From assembly GCA_004017275.1 (NCBI GenBank), contig SAKE01000018.1:30006-94005 (forward strand): DNA of 64,000 bases, written 5' to 3'. Below are positions 33,022 through 41,925 of this stretch, in pieces. Both the position numbers and the translations under genes were made by a program. The first letter of the stretch is position 1, and each line of letters opens with the position of its first letter. The stretch is from Mesorhizobium sp. (GTDB lineage: Bacteria; Pseudomonadota; Alphaproteobacteria; Rhizobiales; Rhizobiaceae). The notes beneath the pieces were generated by a model, which saw only the letters and a program-made list of their open reading frames with translations, had not been told where the DNA came from and did not search any database.

Positions 33022-33178
33022 CCCCCCTCTGTCCTGCCGGACATCTCCCCCGCAAGGGGGGAGATCGGATGTCATCCCTTGCTTTCGCCAATTACCAACG
33101 TTGCAAGAAGAGTGCCGTCGATGAAGCTGCCAATCTCCCTCCTTGCGGGGGAGATGGCCGGCAGGCCAGAGGGGGGTG
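33022..33178. repeat. 157-bp inverted-end intergenic element, copy D
   Basis: Ends CCCCCCTCTGTCCTGCCGGA and GGCCGGCAGGCCAGAGGGGG. Its hairpin loops read CCCGCAAGGGGG rather than CCTCAAGGGGG, with the same change in both halves, so both ends changed together. It lies between the aldo/keto reductase and the convergent nucleotidyltransferase gene. Confidence 0.9.
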
Positions 33179-33203
33179 CCTCGCGCCAACATTCCGGCAA
33201 CTC

Positions 33204-33803
33204 CTACCACGCCACCACCGTGATCTCCGGCCAGTTCTCCCTCGCCCTCGCCCCCTTCACCTCATGCGTGCGCTGGTTATCCATCACCCGGTTCGGCACG
33301 ATGCGGAACGAAAAAACATCATCCAGCCCGAACGGTGCCACCAGTCCCAGTTGCCCATCCTCGTATCGAACCCCTACCGCATGCGTCTTCGACGCGAAAT
33401 GGCTGACGGATTCGCTGGAACTCGTATAGCGCGGACAGGGTTGCCCGAACTTCTGTGGATACCACAGATGCACCCGCGCCTGGTTGCGCACTTCGACCGG
33501 CAGCGGCAGTCCTTCGAAATGGGCTGCCGCCCTGCGGATGACGACATCCTCGGCCTCGTAGGACAGGTCGCTGTCATCGAAATAGAACAGGTCGACATCC
33601 CTGATGCCGTAGCCGGATGGCTTGCCCGTCAAATGGTTCCAGACGCTGTTGTAGAGCGCACCGGACACCACCAGCCAGTCGGGCAGGTCAAGCGATCGTG
33701 CCCGCGCCAGCGCGTCGCGGATCAGTGGATCGGCCGACACGATGGCGAGAAACGCCGCCCGTTGCTCTTCGAAAGGAAGGCCGGAATACCGCAGATGGTC
33801 CAT
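33204..33803 (-). CDS. Nucleotidyltransferase family protein (NTP_transf_6/DUF925)
   Basis: A 199-residue protein with the nucleotidyltransferase-like core SGALYNSVWNHLTGKPSGYG followed by RDVDLFYFDDSD (acidic metal site) and the family end VMDNQRTHEVKGARAREN. The biological role of this family is unknown. It starts 39 bases after the pheT stop on the same strand, so it may be read through from pheST. Confidence 0.8.
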   Translation of the reverse strand: MDHLRYSGLPFEEQRAAFLAIVSADPLIRDALARARSLDLPDWLVVSGALYNSVWNHLTGKPSGYGIRDVDLFYFDDSDLSYEAEDVVIRRAAAHFEGLPLPVEVRNQARVHLWYPQKFGQPCPRYTSSSESVSHFASKTHAVGVRYEDGQLGLVAPFGLDDVFSFRIVPNRVMDNQRTHEVKGARARENWPEITVVAW

Positions 33804-33842
33804 CGCCCATTGGAGGGCGATTCGCCATCTGCTCGCAAGTCT

Positions 33843-36251
33843 CTATGCCCTGAGCACGCCGCCGGTCTGCTTGCCGACATTCTCGACGATGCGCCTGGCC
33901 AGCGCTTCGAAATCCTCGTCGGTCAAGGTCTTCTCGACCGGCTGGATCGACACTTCGATGGCGATCGACTTTTTGGCCGCACCGAGCGAAGCGCCTTCGA
34001 AGATGTCGAACACCGAAACACCCGATATCAGCTTCTTGTCGGCAGCGAGCGCCGCGCGGACCAGCGCGCCGGCCTCGACTGACTTGTCGACGACGAAAGC
34101 GAAATCGCGCTTGACCGCCTGGAAGGGGGACAGTTCCAGTTTCGGCTTGGTTTTCGTCGGCTTGGCCTTCGGCTCGGGCACGGCGTCGACGAACACTTCG
34201 AAGCCGCAGAGCGGGCCGGAGACATCCAGCCCTTCCAGCGTTTTCGGGTGGAACTCGCCGAAGGTGCCGAGCACGGTTTTCGGGCCGAGCTTGATCGTGC
34301 CGGAACGGCCGGGATGATACCAGGCCGGGCCGCCGGCCTCGATCTGCAGTCGCTCGACCGGCGCGCCGCAGGCTTCGAGTGCGGCGATGGCATCGGCCTT
34401 GGCGTCGAACACGCCGACCGGGCCGGAATTGCCGGCCCAGTTGCGACCGGAACCGTCGAGCTTGGCGGTGCCGCGGCGCACGCCGGCGGCGACGCGCCGC
34501 TGCTGGTCGGCACCGTCGCCCTCGTAGGTGCCCGAAACTTCGAACAGCGCCACGTCACCAATGCCCTTGTCGGCATTGCGCTGGGCGGCCGCGATCAGAC
34601 CCGGCAACAGCGACGGCCGCATGTCGGACATGTCGGCGGCGATCGGGTTGGCAAGCTTCAGCGCGGTCTGGCCGCCGCCGAACAGTTCGGCATGCTTGGC
34701 CGGGATGAACGACCATGTGACGGCCTCCATCATGCCGCGCACGGCAAGCGCACGCTTGGCGGTGCGGGTGCGGACCTGCAGCGTGGTGAGGATCTTTGCG
34801 TTGACCGCGTCATGCGCGCCGAGCGGCTGGGGCTCGATGTTGTCGACGCCATGGATGCGCATCACTTCCTCGACCAGATCGGCCTTGCCGTCGACATCCG
34901 GCCGCCAGGACGGCACGGCCACATCGACGACATCGCCCGACCCCTCAGGCTTGAAGCCGAGGCGCGACAGGATGTCGAGGCTTTCCGCCTTGGGAACCAC
35001 GATGCCGGTCAGCCGCTTCACTTCCGACAGCGGGAAGGAGACGATTTTGGCCTGGTGGCCGGCATAGCCCTTCACTTCGATCTCCGTCGGCGTACCGCCG
35101 CAGAAATCGAGCACCAGCCTGGTTGCCAGCTCGACGCCGGGCACCATGAATTCAGGGTCGACGCCACGCTCGAAGCGGTAGCGCGCGTCGGTGATGATGC
35201 CGAGCGTGCGGCCGGTGCGCGCCGTGGTGATCGGATCCCAAAGGGCGGATTCGATCAGCACGTCGGTCGTGTTCTCGTCGCAGCCCGAATGCTCGCCGCC
35301 CATGATGCCGGCGATCGATTCGACGCCATTGTCGTCCGCGATGACGCACATTTCCGGCGTCAGCGTGTATTCGCGGCCGTCGAGCGCCTGTATCTTTTCG
35401 CCATCGTGCGCACGCCGCACGGTGAGCTTGCCGGCGACCTTGCTGGCATCGAACACATGCAGCGGCCGGCCGCGATCGAAGGTGACATAGTTGGTGATGT
35501 CGACCAGCGCGCTGATCGGCCTCAGACCAATGGCGATCAGCCGCTGCTGCAGCCATTTCGGCGACGGGCCGTTCTTGACGCCACGCACCAGCCGCAGCGC
35601 GAAGCCGGGGCAGAGTTCCGGCGCCAGGATCGTCACCTTGACCGGACACATGCCGTTGCCGACATGCGGCATGATGGCGCCGCCGACGAGGCGGCCAAGC
35701 CCGCTCGCCGCTAAATCCCTGGCGATGCCGTAGACACTGGTGGCGTCGGGCCGGTTCGGCGTCAAATTGATCTCGATGACCGGATCGTCGAGATGGGCGT
35801 AGGCAGCGAAGCTGGTGCCGACAGGTGCATCCTCAGGCAGATCGATGATGCCGTTGTGTTCGTCGGACAGCTCCAGCTCGCGCTCGGAGCACATCATGCC
35901 GTGGCTTTCGACGCCCCTGATCTTGCCAACCGTCAGCGTCACGTCGATGCCGGGGACATAGGTGCCTGGCGCGGCAAAGGCGCCGATCAGGCCGGCGCGT
36001 GCGTTGGGCGCGCCGCACACGACCTGCACGGGTGGCTTGCCGTCGCCGGTATCGACGGTCAGCACGCGCAGCCGGTCGGCATCGGGGTGCTGAACCGCTG
36101 TCAGCACCCTGGCGATGACGAAGGGTTTCAGGCTCGACTTGTCGTCGACATGCTCGACTTCGAGGCCGATCGAGGTCAGCCGCTCGACGATCTCATCAAG
36201 CGTGGCGTCGGTCTCGAGATGATCCTTGAGCCAGGAGAGGGTGAATTTCAT
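33843..36251 (-). CDS. pheT: Phenylalanine-tRNA ligase beta subunit
   Basis: An 802-residue PheT. MKFTLSWLKDHLETDATLDE at the start, a tRNA-binding (EMAP-like) domain (VQVVCGAPNARAGLIGAFAA), the B3/B4 editing region, B5 and a C-terminal anticodon-binding ferredoxin-like domain (SVFDIFEGASLGAAKKSIAI). Length and domain order match bacterial PheT. It acts as an alpha2beta2 tetramer with PheS. It follows pheS by 43 bases. Confidence 0.97.
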   Translation of the reverse strand: MKFTLSWLKDHLETDATLDEIVERLTSIGLEVEHVDDKSSLKPFVIARVLTAVQHPDADRLRVLTVDTGDGKPPVQVVCGAPNARAGLIGAFAAPGTYVPGIDVTLTVGKIRGVESHGMMCSERELELSDEHNGIIDLPEDAPVGTSFAAYAHLDDPVIEINLTPNRPDATSVYGIARDLAASGLGRLVGGAIMPHVGNGMCPVKVTILAPELCPGFALRLVRGVKNGPSPKWLQQRLIAIGLRPISALVDITNYVTFDRGRPLHVFDASKVAGKLTVRRAHDGEKIQALDGREYTLTPEMCVIADDNGVESIAGIMGGEHSGCDENTTDVLIESALWDPITTARTGRTLGIITDARYRFERGVDPEFMVPGVELATRLVLDFCGGTPTEIEVKGYAGHQAKIVSFPLSEVKRLTGIVVPKAESLDILSRLGFKPEGSGDVVDVAVPSWRPDVDGKADLVEEVMRIHGVDNIEPQPLGAHDAVNAKILTTLQVRTRTAKRALAVRGMMEAVTWSFIPAKHAELFGGGQTALKLANPIAADMSDMRPSLLPGLIAAAQRNADKGIGDVALFEVSGTYEGDGADQQRRVAAGVRRGTAKLDGSGRNWAGNSGPVGVFDAKADAIAALEACGAPVERLQIEAGGPAWYHPGRSGTIKLGPKTVLGTFGEFHPKTLEGLDVSGPLCGFEVFVDAVPEPKAKPTKTKPKLELSPFQAVKRDFAFVVDKSVEAGALVRAALAADKKLISGVSVFDIFEGASLGAAKKSIAIEVSIQPVEKTLTDEDFEALARRIVENVGKQTGGVLRA

Positions 36252-36294
36252 AATGCTGTTCCGTAATAGCTGGCAGCAGGAATGTTCACGGCCG

Positions 36295-37419
36295 TCATGC
36301 GCTCAGGCCCCCGAACAGCGTCGGCATGTCGAGCGGCCTAAAACCGTAATGCGACAGCCAGCGCACATCGGCATCGAAGAAGGCGCGCAAATCCGGCATG
36401 CCGTATTTCAGCATGGCGATGCGATCGATGCCCATGCCCCAGGCAAAACCCTGATATTCGTCCGGGTCGAGCCCGCCATGGCGCAGCACGTTGGGATGCA
36501 CCATGCCGCAGCCGAGGATTTCCATCCAGTCGGAGCCTTCGCCGAAGCGCACCTCGCCGGGCCTGGAGCGGTCGCACTGGATGTCGACCTCGAGGCTCGG
36601 CTCGGTGAACGGGAAGAAGGACGGCCGGAAGCGCATCTTGACCTGCGGCACCTCGAAGAAGGCTTTGCAGAACTCCTCCAGCACCCACTTCATGTTGGCG
36701 ACATTGGCCGTCTTGTCGATCACCAGCCCCTCGACCTGGTGGAACATCGGCGAGTGTGTGGCGTCCGAATCCTGCCTGTAGGTTTTTCCGGGAATGACGA
36801 TGCGGATCGGCGGCTTCTTCGTCTCCATGGTGCGGATCTGCACCGGCGAGGTGTGGGTGCGCAAAAGCTTGCGCTCGCCTTTCTCGTCCGGCTGGAAGAA
36901 GAAGGTGTCGTGCATTTCGCGCGCCGGATGGCCTTCGGGGAAATTCAGCGCGGTGAAATTGTAGTAGTCGGTCTCGATATCGGGACCTTCTGCGATGGAG
37001 AAACCGAGGTCGCCGAAGATCGCCGCGATCTCGTCGATGACCTGGCTGATCGGATGAATGCGGCCGCGCTCGGCCGGCGACTGCCGCACCGGCAGCGTCA
37101 CGTCGACCCTTTCGGCGGCGAGTCGGGCGGTGATCGCCACATCCCTGAGCTCGGCCTTGCGGGCCGTCAGCGCATCGGTGACGCGGTTCTTGAGCCCGTT
37201 GATGGCAGGGCCTTTGACCTGGCGCTCCTCGGCGGTCATGGCGCCCAGTGTCTTCAGCATCTCGGACACGCTGCCCTTCTTGCCGAAAGCAGCGATGCGC
37301 ACGGCCTCTATGGCCGGCTCATCGGCGGCCGAGGCGATTTCGGCCAGAAGTGAATCTTCCAGGGCTTCAAGATTTCCAGCAGTGGCGTTCACGGCGAAGC
37401 TCTCTCGATCGGCGACCAT
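36295..37419 (-). CDS. pheS: Phenylalanine-tRNA ligase alpha subunit
   Basis: A 374-residue class II synthetase catalytic subunit. The N-terminal coiled coil is followed by motif 2 (THTSPVQIRTM, IRIVIPGKTYRQDSDATHSP), QVEGLVIDK and the motif 3 region GFAWGMGIDRIAMLKYGMPD. The start may be ATG at 37419 or GTG at 37392 (VNATAGNLEALED); the latter has a GAGAG site and gives the more usual N-terminus. Separated from rplT by a terminator, so pheST probably has its own promoter in 37420-37457. Confidence 0.96.
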   Translation of the reverse strand: MVADRESFAVNATAGNLEALEDSLLAEIASAADEPAIEAVRIAAFGKKGSVSEMLKTLGAMTAEERQVKGPAINGLKNRVTDALTARKAELRDVAITARLAAERVDVTLPVRQSPAERGRIHPISQVIDEIAAIFGDLGFSIAEGPDIETDYYNFTALNFPEGHPAREMHDTFFFQPDEKGERKLLRTHTSPVQIRTMETKKPPIRIVIPGKTYRQDSDATHSPMFHQVEGLVIDKTANVANMKWVLEEFCKAFFEVPQVKMRFRPSFFPFTEPSLEVDIQCDRSRPGEVRFGEGSDWMEILGCGMVHPNVLRHGGLDPDEYQGFAWGMGIDRIAMLKYGMPDLRAFFDADVRWLSHYGFRPLDMPTLFGGLSA

Positions 37420-37457
37420 TTTGGTTTCGTTGTCGCCATTTTGGTTACATCAGGGTC

Positions 37458-37494
37458 AAAAAAGAACCCGCGCCAGCCAAGCCAGCGCGGGTTC
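37458..37494 (-). terminator. Rho-independent terminator of rpmI-rplT
   Basis: On the minus strand GAACCCGCGC, an 11-base loop, GCGCGGGTTC, then six T residues, 39 bases after the rplT stop. A perfect 10-bp stem. It separates ribosomal protein genes from pheS. Confidence 0.93.
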
Positions 37495-37532
37495 CCCAAA
37501 TCAGTCGTAAAAATGCTTGGGAAGCGCTGGTC

Positions 37533-37934
37533 TTAGGCGACAGCGCTTTCAAAAGCGTTCGGCGTGGTGTTCTTCAGATATTCGAGCGCCACCTTGGCCT
37601 TGGCGACCAGGGCTGCGAAAGCCTGCGGCTCATGGATGGCCATGTCGGACAGGATCTTGCGATCGATCTCGATGCCGGCCTTGTTGAGGCCGTCGATGAA
37701 GCGGCCATAGGTCAGGCCGTGCTCGTGGGTCGCGGCGTTGATGCGCTGGATCCACAGCGCGCGGAACGAGCGCTTGCGGTTCTTGCGGTCGCGATACGCG
37801 TACTGCAGCGACTTTTCCACCGCCTGCTTGGCGATGCGGATGGTGTTCTTGCGGCGGCCGTAGAAGCCCTTGGCGGCTTTCAGGACCTTCTTGTGCTTGG
37901 CGTGCGAGGTGACGCCTCTCTTTACGCGTGCCAT
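37533..37934 (-). CDS. rplT: 50S ribosomal protein L20
   Basis: A 133-residue basic protein: MARVKRGVTSHAKHKKVLKA, GFYGRRKNTIRIAKQAVEKS and FRALWIQRINAATHEHGLTY are L20 signatures. It binds 23S rRNA early in 50S assembly and, in other bacteria, represses its own operon. AAGGAG precedes the ATG. The gene follows rpmI by 93 bases, a gap that contains a rhizobial repeat. Confidence 0.98.
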   Translation of the reverse strand: MARVKRGVTSHAKHKKVLKAAKGFYGRRKNTIRIAKQAVEKSLQYAYRDRKNRKRSFRALWIQRINAATHEHGLTYGRFIDGLNKAGIEIDRKILSDMAIHEPQAFAALVAKAKVALEYLKNTTPNAFESAVA

Positions 37935-37952
37935 GTCATGATCTCCTTAAAA

Positions 37953-38006
37953 GCAATTCCAGGAAAAGTGCCTTGCGGTTTTCCGTTCGGAATTGCGTAA
38001 AACAAA
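37953..38006. repeat. Rhizobial palindromic repeat between rpmI and rplT
   Basis: GCAATTCCAGGAAAAGTG...CGGAATTGCGTAAAACAAA has inverted ends (GCAATTCC, GGAATTGC) and belongs to the same sequence family as the repeat at 51489. It is inserted in the short gap between two cotranscribed ribosomal protein genes. Confidence 0.75.
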
Positions 38007-38027
38007 TGCGTGTCCGGACCGAATGCC

Positions 38028-38231
38028 TTAGAGGCCGTTCGGCAGAAAATTCTTGATGACCTTCTTGCCATCCGGTTCAGCCAGAACCATCGTGCCGCGG
38101 GCATTTCGAATGAACTTGTTGGAACGCTTGATCATGCCGTGACGCTTGCCGGCCGCAGCCGACAGGACTTTACCCGTACCTGTGATCTTGAACCGCTTTT
38201 TGGCGGCGGACTTGGTCTTCATCTTGGGCAT
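38028..38231 (-). CDS. rpmI: 50S ribosomal protein L35
   Basis: A 67-residue basic protein, MPKMKTKSAAKKRFKITGTG, with RHGMIKRSNKFIRNARGTMV; the full L35 pattern. GGAG lies before the ATG. First gene of the rpmI-rplT unit; infC, its usual upstream partner, is about 1 kb away with a methyltransferase gene in between. Confidence 0.97.
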   Translation of the reverse strand: MPKMKTKSAAKKRFKITGTGKVLSAAAGKRHGMIKRSNKFIRNARGTMVLAEPDGKKVIKNFLPNGL

Positions 38232-38413
38232 TTTGCTACTCCGTCTCGTTGGCGCACTATCGCGCTTCTTGTTCGCTTCGGGCCGACCAAAGCCCGAAAA
38301 GCAAATGAAACCGCCACGGCATGCCCTGCCGGGCGGTTTTCTTGAACGGCGGTGCTATACGTCAAAGACGGCCTGCGTGCAACACCTGTAGAGATGCGGC
38401 GCTGTGTCCTTGG

Positions 38414-39064
38414 TCAGGGCAGTCGGAACAGCACCGGCAACATGCCCGACTGCTGGGCGCCGTCGATCAATTCGAAGGCCGGCAGCGCGACGAGGAAGAC
38501 CAGGCCGTCGAGCAGCGTGGTCAACAGCAGACGTGGCTTGAAGCTGCCCGTGTCGCCCTCCTGATAGAGCGAAAGCTTCGGGAAGAAGCGCGGCACCCGC
38601 GCCAGATACGCCTGGTACGGCGCGCCGAGCGCTTCCTTGAGGAACTTCTCCTCGCGCAGAATGACGATATGAAAGGCGCCCGCGCACAAAAGCGCGAAGA
38701 GAATGATGCCGGAGAACGAGCCGATCTGCGCGCCGACGCCGGCTGCGGCTACGGTCGAGAACACATAGAGTGGGTTGCGGGTGATCGAGTAAGGCCCGCC
38801 GGTGACCACCTCGGAAGATTTGCGCCCGCCTATGTAGAGTGTCGCCCAAAGGCGGCCCACGATGCCGAGGAAAATCAGCAGCACGCCGAACATTTCGATC
38901 GACTCATGCACCAGTGTGTCGGGCGGAAACGTCGATTGGCCAAACAGCAATGCTGCGAACAGCACGACCACGAGCCCGGCAAGCACTATCCGGCGCGTAT
39001 GCTGGTAGTTGCCCAGCCCGTGTTTGAAGTCCTTGACGTCCGGAACCTTGACTTCATCGACCAT
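38414..39064 (-). CDS. Isoprenylcysteine carboxyl methyltransferase-family membrane protein
   Basis: A 216-residue integral membrane protein with four or five hydrophobic helices and the family core GGPYSITRNPLYVFSTVAAAG followed by REEKFLKEALGAPYQAYLAR (EE..L...G..Y..Y), the methyl-donor binding region of ICMT/phospholipid methyltransferase-like proteins. The bacterial substrate is unknown. It interrupts the common infC-rpmI-rplT order. Confidence 0.8.
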   Translation of the reverse strand: MVDEVKVPDVKDFKHGLGNYQHTRRIVLAGLVVVLFAALLFGQSTFPPDTLVHESIEMFGVLLIFLGIVGRLWATLYIGGRKSSEVVTGGPYSITRNPLYVFSTVAAAGVGAQIGSFSGIILFALLCAGAFHIVILREEKFLKEALGAPYQAYLARVPRFFPKLSLYQEGDTGSFKPRLLLTTLLDGLVFLVALPAFELIDGAQQSGMLPVLFRLP

Positions 39065-39120
39065 GGCGGAATCCGATCATCCGAGAATTTTGCCGGCGAT
39101 CGCGGCTTCTGGACAAGAAG

Positions 39121-39150
39121 AAGGCGTCCCGCCGATCGCCGGGACGCCTT
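39121..39150 (-). terminator. Stem-loop after infC, probable terminator
   Basis: AAGGCGTCCC (39121-39130) pairs with GGGACGCCTT (39141-39150) across GCCGATCGCC, which can pair further. On the minus strand it is followed by CTTCTTG, a moderate U-tract. It lies 77 bases after the infC stop. Confidence 0.75.
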
Positions 39151-39227
39151 GGGGTGTGATTCAGGCAGATTTAAGCGCGACAACCAAGCCTGACGTCATC
39201 GTGATCTCAGAGACTGTTCACCACACC

Positions 39228-39764
39228 TTAGCGCGGCGACAGCACCATCATCATCTGACGGCCTTCGAGCTTCGGTTCCGCTTCGACCTTGGCGATCGTC
39301 GCCACTTCTTCGCGGACCTTGTTCAGAAGCTGCATGCCAAGTTCCATATGCGCCATCTCGCGGCCACGGAACCGCAGCGTCAGCTTGACCTTGTCGCCTT
39401 CCTCGAAGAAGCGGCGAACCGCCTTCATCTTGGTCTCGTAGTCATGGCTGTCGATGTTCGGGCGCATCTTGATCTCCTTGATCTCGATGACCTTCTGATT
39501 CTTGCGCGCCTCGGCGGCCTTCTTCTGGTTGGCGTATTTCAACTTGCCGAGATCGAGGATCTTGACGACGGGGGGCACCGCGTTGGGCGATATCTCGACG
39601 AGATCGAGCCCAGCCTCTTCGGCGAGCAGCAATGCGTCGTTGATGGAAACATCGCCGCGGTTCTGGCCTTCGGCGTCGATAAGCTGGACCCGGGGAACCC
39701 GGATGTCACGGTTGGAGCGCGGGCCATCCTTGGTCGGCGCCGCTGCTTTGAAAGGTCTGCGAAT
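39228..39764 (-). CDS. infC: Translation initiation factor IF-3, ATT start codon
   Basis: A 178-residue IF-3. The N-terminal domain reads (I/M)RRPFKAAAPTKDGPRSNRD, then IRVPRVQLIDAEGQ; the C-terminal domain has IEIKEIKMRPNIDSHDYETK and GDKVKLTLRFRGREMAHMEL. No ATG or GTG starts the conserved N-terminus. The codon at 39764-39762 is ATT, nine bases after AAGGAG. An AUU start on infC is the known basis of IF-3 autoregulation, because IF-3 discriminates against non-standard starts. An annotation beginning at the first ATG would lose 44 residues. Confidence 0.95.
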   Translation of the reverse strand: MRRPFKAAAPTKDGPRSNRDIRVPRVQLIDAEGQNRGDVSINDALLLAEEAGLDLVEISPNAVPPVVKILDLGKLKYANQKKAAEARKNQKVIEIKEIKMRPNIDSHDYETKMKAVRRFFEEGDKVKLTLRFRGREMAHMELGMQLLNKVREEVATIAKVEAEPKLEGRQMMMVLSPR

Positions 39765-39970
39765 GGTCGTGGTCTCCTTGGCCGTTTCGTTCAGGATTTG
39801 TCAGTGTTGATGCGTGGACGCGCCAATGTGGTGAGCGCGCGGGCGGAGTCAATAGCACAGCATTGACAGAAAATCACCCCGATCGCTGCCCTGCACCAAA
39901 CAAAGAACATCGTGAGCACTTTTCGCGTCACCGCTGGCTGTGCCACAAGACCGACATTGAGGAAAAAGCC

Positions 39971-40741
39971 ATGAATGCCACGCCCCCAATCTTTCTGGAT
40001 GTTGACGGATCGCGCATCGCGGTGCGCCATACGACTGGCTCCGCGCCTGGCATCGTCTGGCTCGGCGGCTACAAGTCGGACATGCTGGGCACGAAGGCCC
40101 AGACGCTATCGGATTGGGCGGCAAGCGAAGGCCGCGCCTTCCTGCGCCATGACTATTCCGGCCATGGCGAATCCGGCGGCGCCTTTGCCGACGGCACGAT
40201 TTCGAAATGGCTTGCGCAGAGCCTTGCCGTGTTCCGGCGATTCACCAAGGGCAGACAGATCCTGGTCGGTTCGTCGATGGGCGCCTGGATCGCGCTGCGC
40301 ATGGTGCAGGAATTGCGCAAGGCGGGCGACAGCAACGTCACCGGCCTGGTGCTGCTGGCGCCGGCGCCGGATTTCACCGCTGAACTGGTCGAACCGGTGC
40401 TGACCAAGGCGCAGAAGCGCGACCTCGCCAAAAAAGGTTTCTTCGAAGAGCCATCGGACTATTCCGCCGAGCCTTACATCTACACGCGTGCGCTGATCGA
40501 AGACGGGCGCGACAACAGGGTAATGACAGGCCCGATCGACACGTATTGCCCGGTGCACATCCTGCAGGGCCTGGCCGATGCCGACGTGCCGGCGAGCCAC
40601 GCGCTGAAACTGGTCAGCCTGATGCCGGCCGACGACGTGACACTGTCACTGATCCCTGACGGCGACCATCGCCTGTCGCGGCCGCAGGATCTCGACATGC
40701 TGGTGCGGGCCGTCGATGCGATGGCGCAGAGGGGAAACTGA
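39971..40741 (+). CDS. Alpha/beta hydrolase
   Basis: A 256-residue alpha/beta hydrolase: GIVWLGGYKSDMLGTKAQ, RHDYSGHGESGG, LVGSSMGAWIALRMV with the nucleophile Ser in GSSMG, LQGLADADVPASHAL (acid) and PDGDHRLSRP (His). It resembles palmitoyl-thioesterase (ABHD10)-like and serine esterase proteins. Substrate unknown. The ATG at 39971 has GAGGAAAAAGCC. Its stop overlaps the next start (TGATG), so it is coupled to the transporter gene. Confidence 0.82.
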   Translation: MNATPPIFLDVDGSRIAVRHTTGSAPGIVWLGGYKSDMLGTKAQTLSDWAASEGRAFLRHDYSGHGESGGAFADGTISKWLAQSLAVFRRFTKGRQILVGSSMGAWIALRMVQELRKAGDSNVTGLVLLAPAPDFTAELVEPVLTKAQKRDLAKKGFFEEPSDYSAEPYIYTRALIEDGRDNRVMTGPIDTYCPVHILQGLADADVPASHALKLVSLMPADDVTLSLIPDGDHRLSRPQDLDMLVRAVDAMAQRGN

Positions 40742-41925
40742 TGCGCCTTTCCATTCCGATACACGCGTTCGTCGCCGCCATCGTCGGCTTTGGCGGCACG
40801 CTGGCCATTGTCATCGCCGCTGCCAAGGCGGTCGGCGCGACGCAGACCGAGACGGCGAGTTGGGTGACCACCATTTGCCTGGCTATGGCGATCGAAAGCC
40901 TGTGGCTGTCATGGCGCACGAAAATGCCTGTCATTACCGCCTGGTCGACGCCGGGCCTGGCGCTGATCGCGGCTTCGAGCGGCTTTTCGATGGGCGAGGC
41001 CGTCGCCGCCTTCATCGTCACCGCTGCTCTGCTGATCACCACCGGGCTGTTCCGGCCCCTGACGAAGCTGATCTCAAGGATACCGCCCTCCGTCGCTTCC
41101 GGCATGCTGGCGGGCATCGTCGTCACTTTCGCGCTCAATGCGGTGAAGACCGTTCCTGTCGACCCATGGCTGATCCTGCCGCTGATCGCGGCCTTCTTCA
41201 TCATCCGCCTGTTCAACCCGGCGCTGTCGGTGCTGGCGGTGCTGATCGGCGGCGGCCTCGCAGCCTTCCTCACCGGCCGTGTCGGCGGCCTGCCGACACC
41301 GGAACTGTCGACGCTGACGCTGACCGCGCCTGATTTCACCGCCAAGGCGATGATCGGCCTGGCGCTGCCGCTCTATCTCGTCACCATGGCTTCGCAGAAC
41401 CTGTCCGGTCTCGCCGTGCTGCGCGCCGCCGGTTACCATCCAGAGCCTGGCCCGCTGATCGGTGTCACCGGCCTGTTTTCGCTGCTGTCGGCGCCATTTG
41501 GCGGCTCGACGACCAATCTGGCGGCGATCTCGGCGGCGATCTGCACCGGGCCGGACGTCCATCCCGACCCCGCCGAGCGCTGGAAGACCGGCCCGTTCTA
41601 TGCGCTCGCCTATCTCATCTTTGCGATTTTCGGCGCTTCGCTAGTGGCGATCTTCGCCGTGCTGCCGCAGAGCCTGATCGTGCTGGTGGCGGGCCTGGCG
41701 CTGATGGCATCGCTCGCCAACGCACTGTCGATCGCGCTCAAGGAAGAGGGCGACCGCATGGCCGCCACGGTCACCTTCGTCGTCACCGCTTCGGGTTTGA
41801 CGCTTTTCGGCGTCGGCGCGGCGTTCTGGGGCCTGGTCGCCGGGATGGTCGTGCTTTTCCTCGAAGCGCTCAAAAAGCGACAATCATTTCAGCCGCTTGT
41901 CCGGATTTTGCGGACATTGTCCTGA
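40741..41925 (+). CDS. BenE-type benzoate/proton symporter-like transporter
   Basis: A 394-residue membrane protein with about 12 hydrophobic segments. BenE features: PVITAWSTPGLALIAASSGF (TPG motif), LYLVTMASQNLSGLAVLRAA and FGGSTTNLAAISAAICTGPD. BenE proteins import benzoate with protons; the family is wide and the actual substrate here is unproven. Translationally coupled to the upstream hydrolase, which could act on the imported compound. Its 3' end is repeated at 43878. Confidence 0.85.
   Translation: MRLSIPIHAFVAAIVGFGGTLAIVIAAAKAVGATQTETASWVTTICLAMAIESLWLSWRTKMPVITAWSTPGLALIAASSGFSMGEAVAAFIVTAALLITTGLFRPLTKLISRIPPSVASGMLAGIVVTFALNAVKTVPVDPWLILPLIAAFFIIRLFNPALSVLAVLIGGGLAAFLTGRVGGLPTPELSTLTLTAPDFTAKAMIGLALPLYLVTMASQNLSGLAVLRAAGYHPEPGPLIGVTGLFSLLSAPFGGSTTNLAAISAAICTGPDVHPDPAERWKTGPFYALAYLIFAIFGASLVAIFAVLPQSLIVLVAGLALMASLANALSIALKEEGDRMAATVTFVVTASGLTLFGVGAAFWGLVAGMVVLFLEALKKRQSFQPLVRILRTLS

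Noticed and set aside
37420..37457. A phenylalanine attenuator before pheS
   Set aside because: The hairpin next to it is the rplT terminator; no Phe-rich leader peptide follows it.
38307..38338. Hairpin AAACCGCC...GGCGGTTTT upstream of rpmI
   Set aside because: The U-tract is on the plus strand where no gene ends; on the minus strand, after the methyltransferase gene, the tail is poor. Left unassigned.
39791..40030. A 79-codon minus-strand frame upstream of infC
   Set aside because: It overlaps the start of the well-supported alpha/beta hydrolase, lacks a ribosome binding site, and lies in the divergent promoter region.
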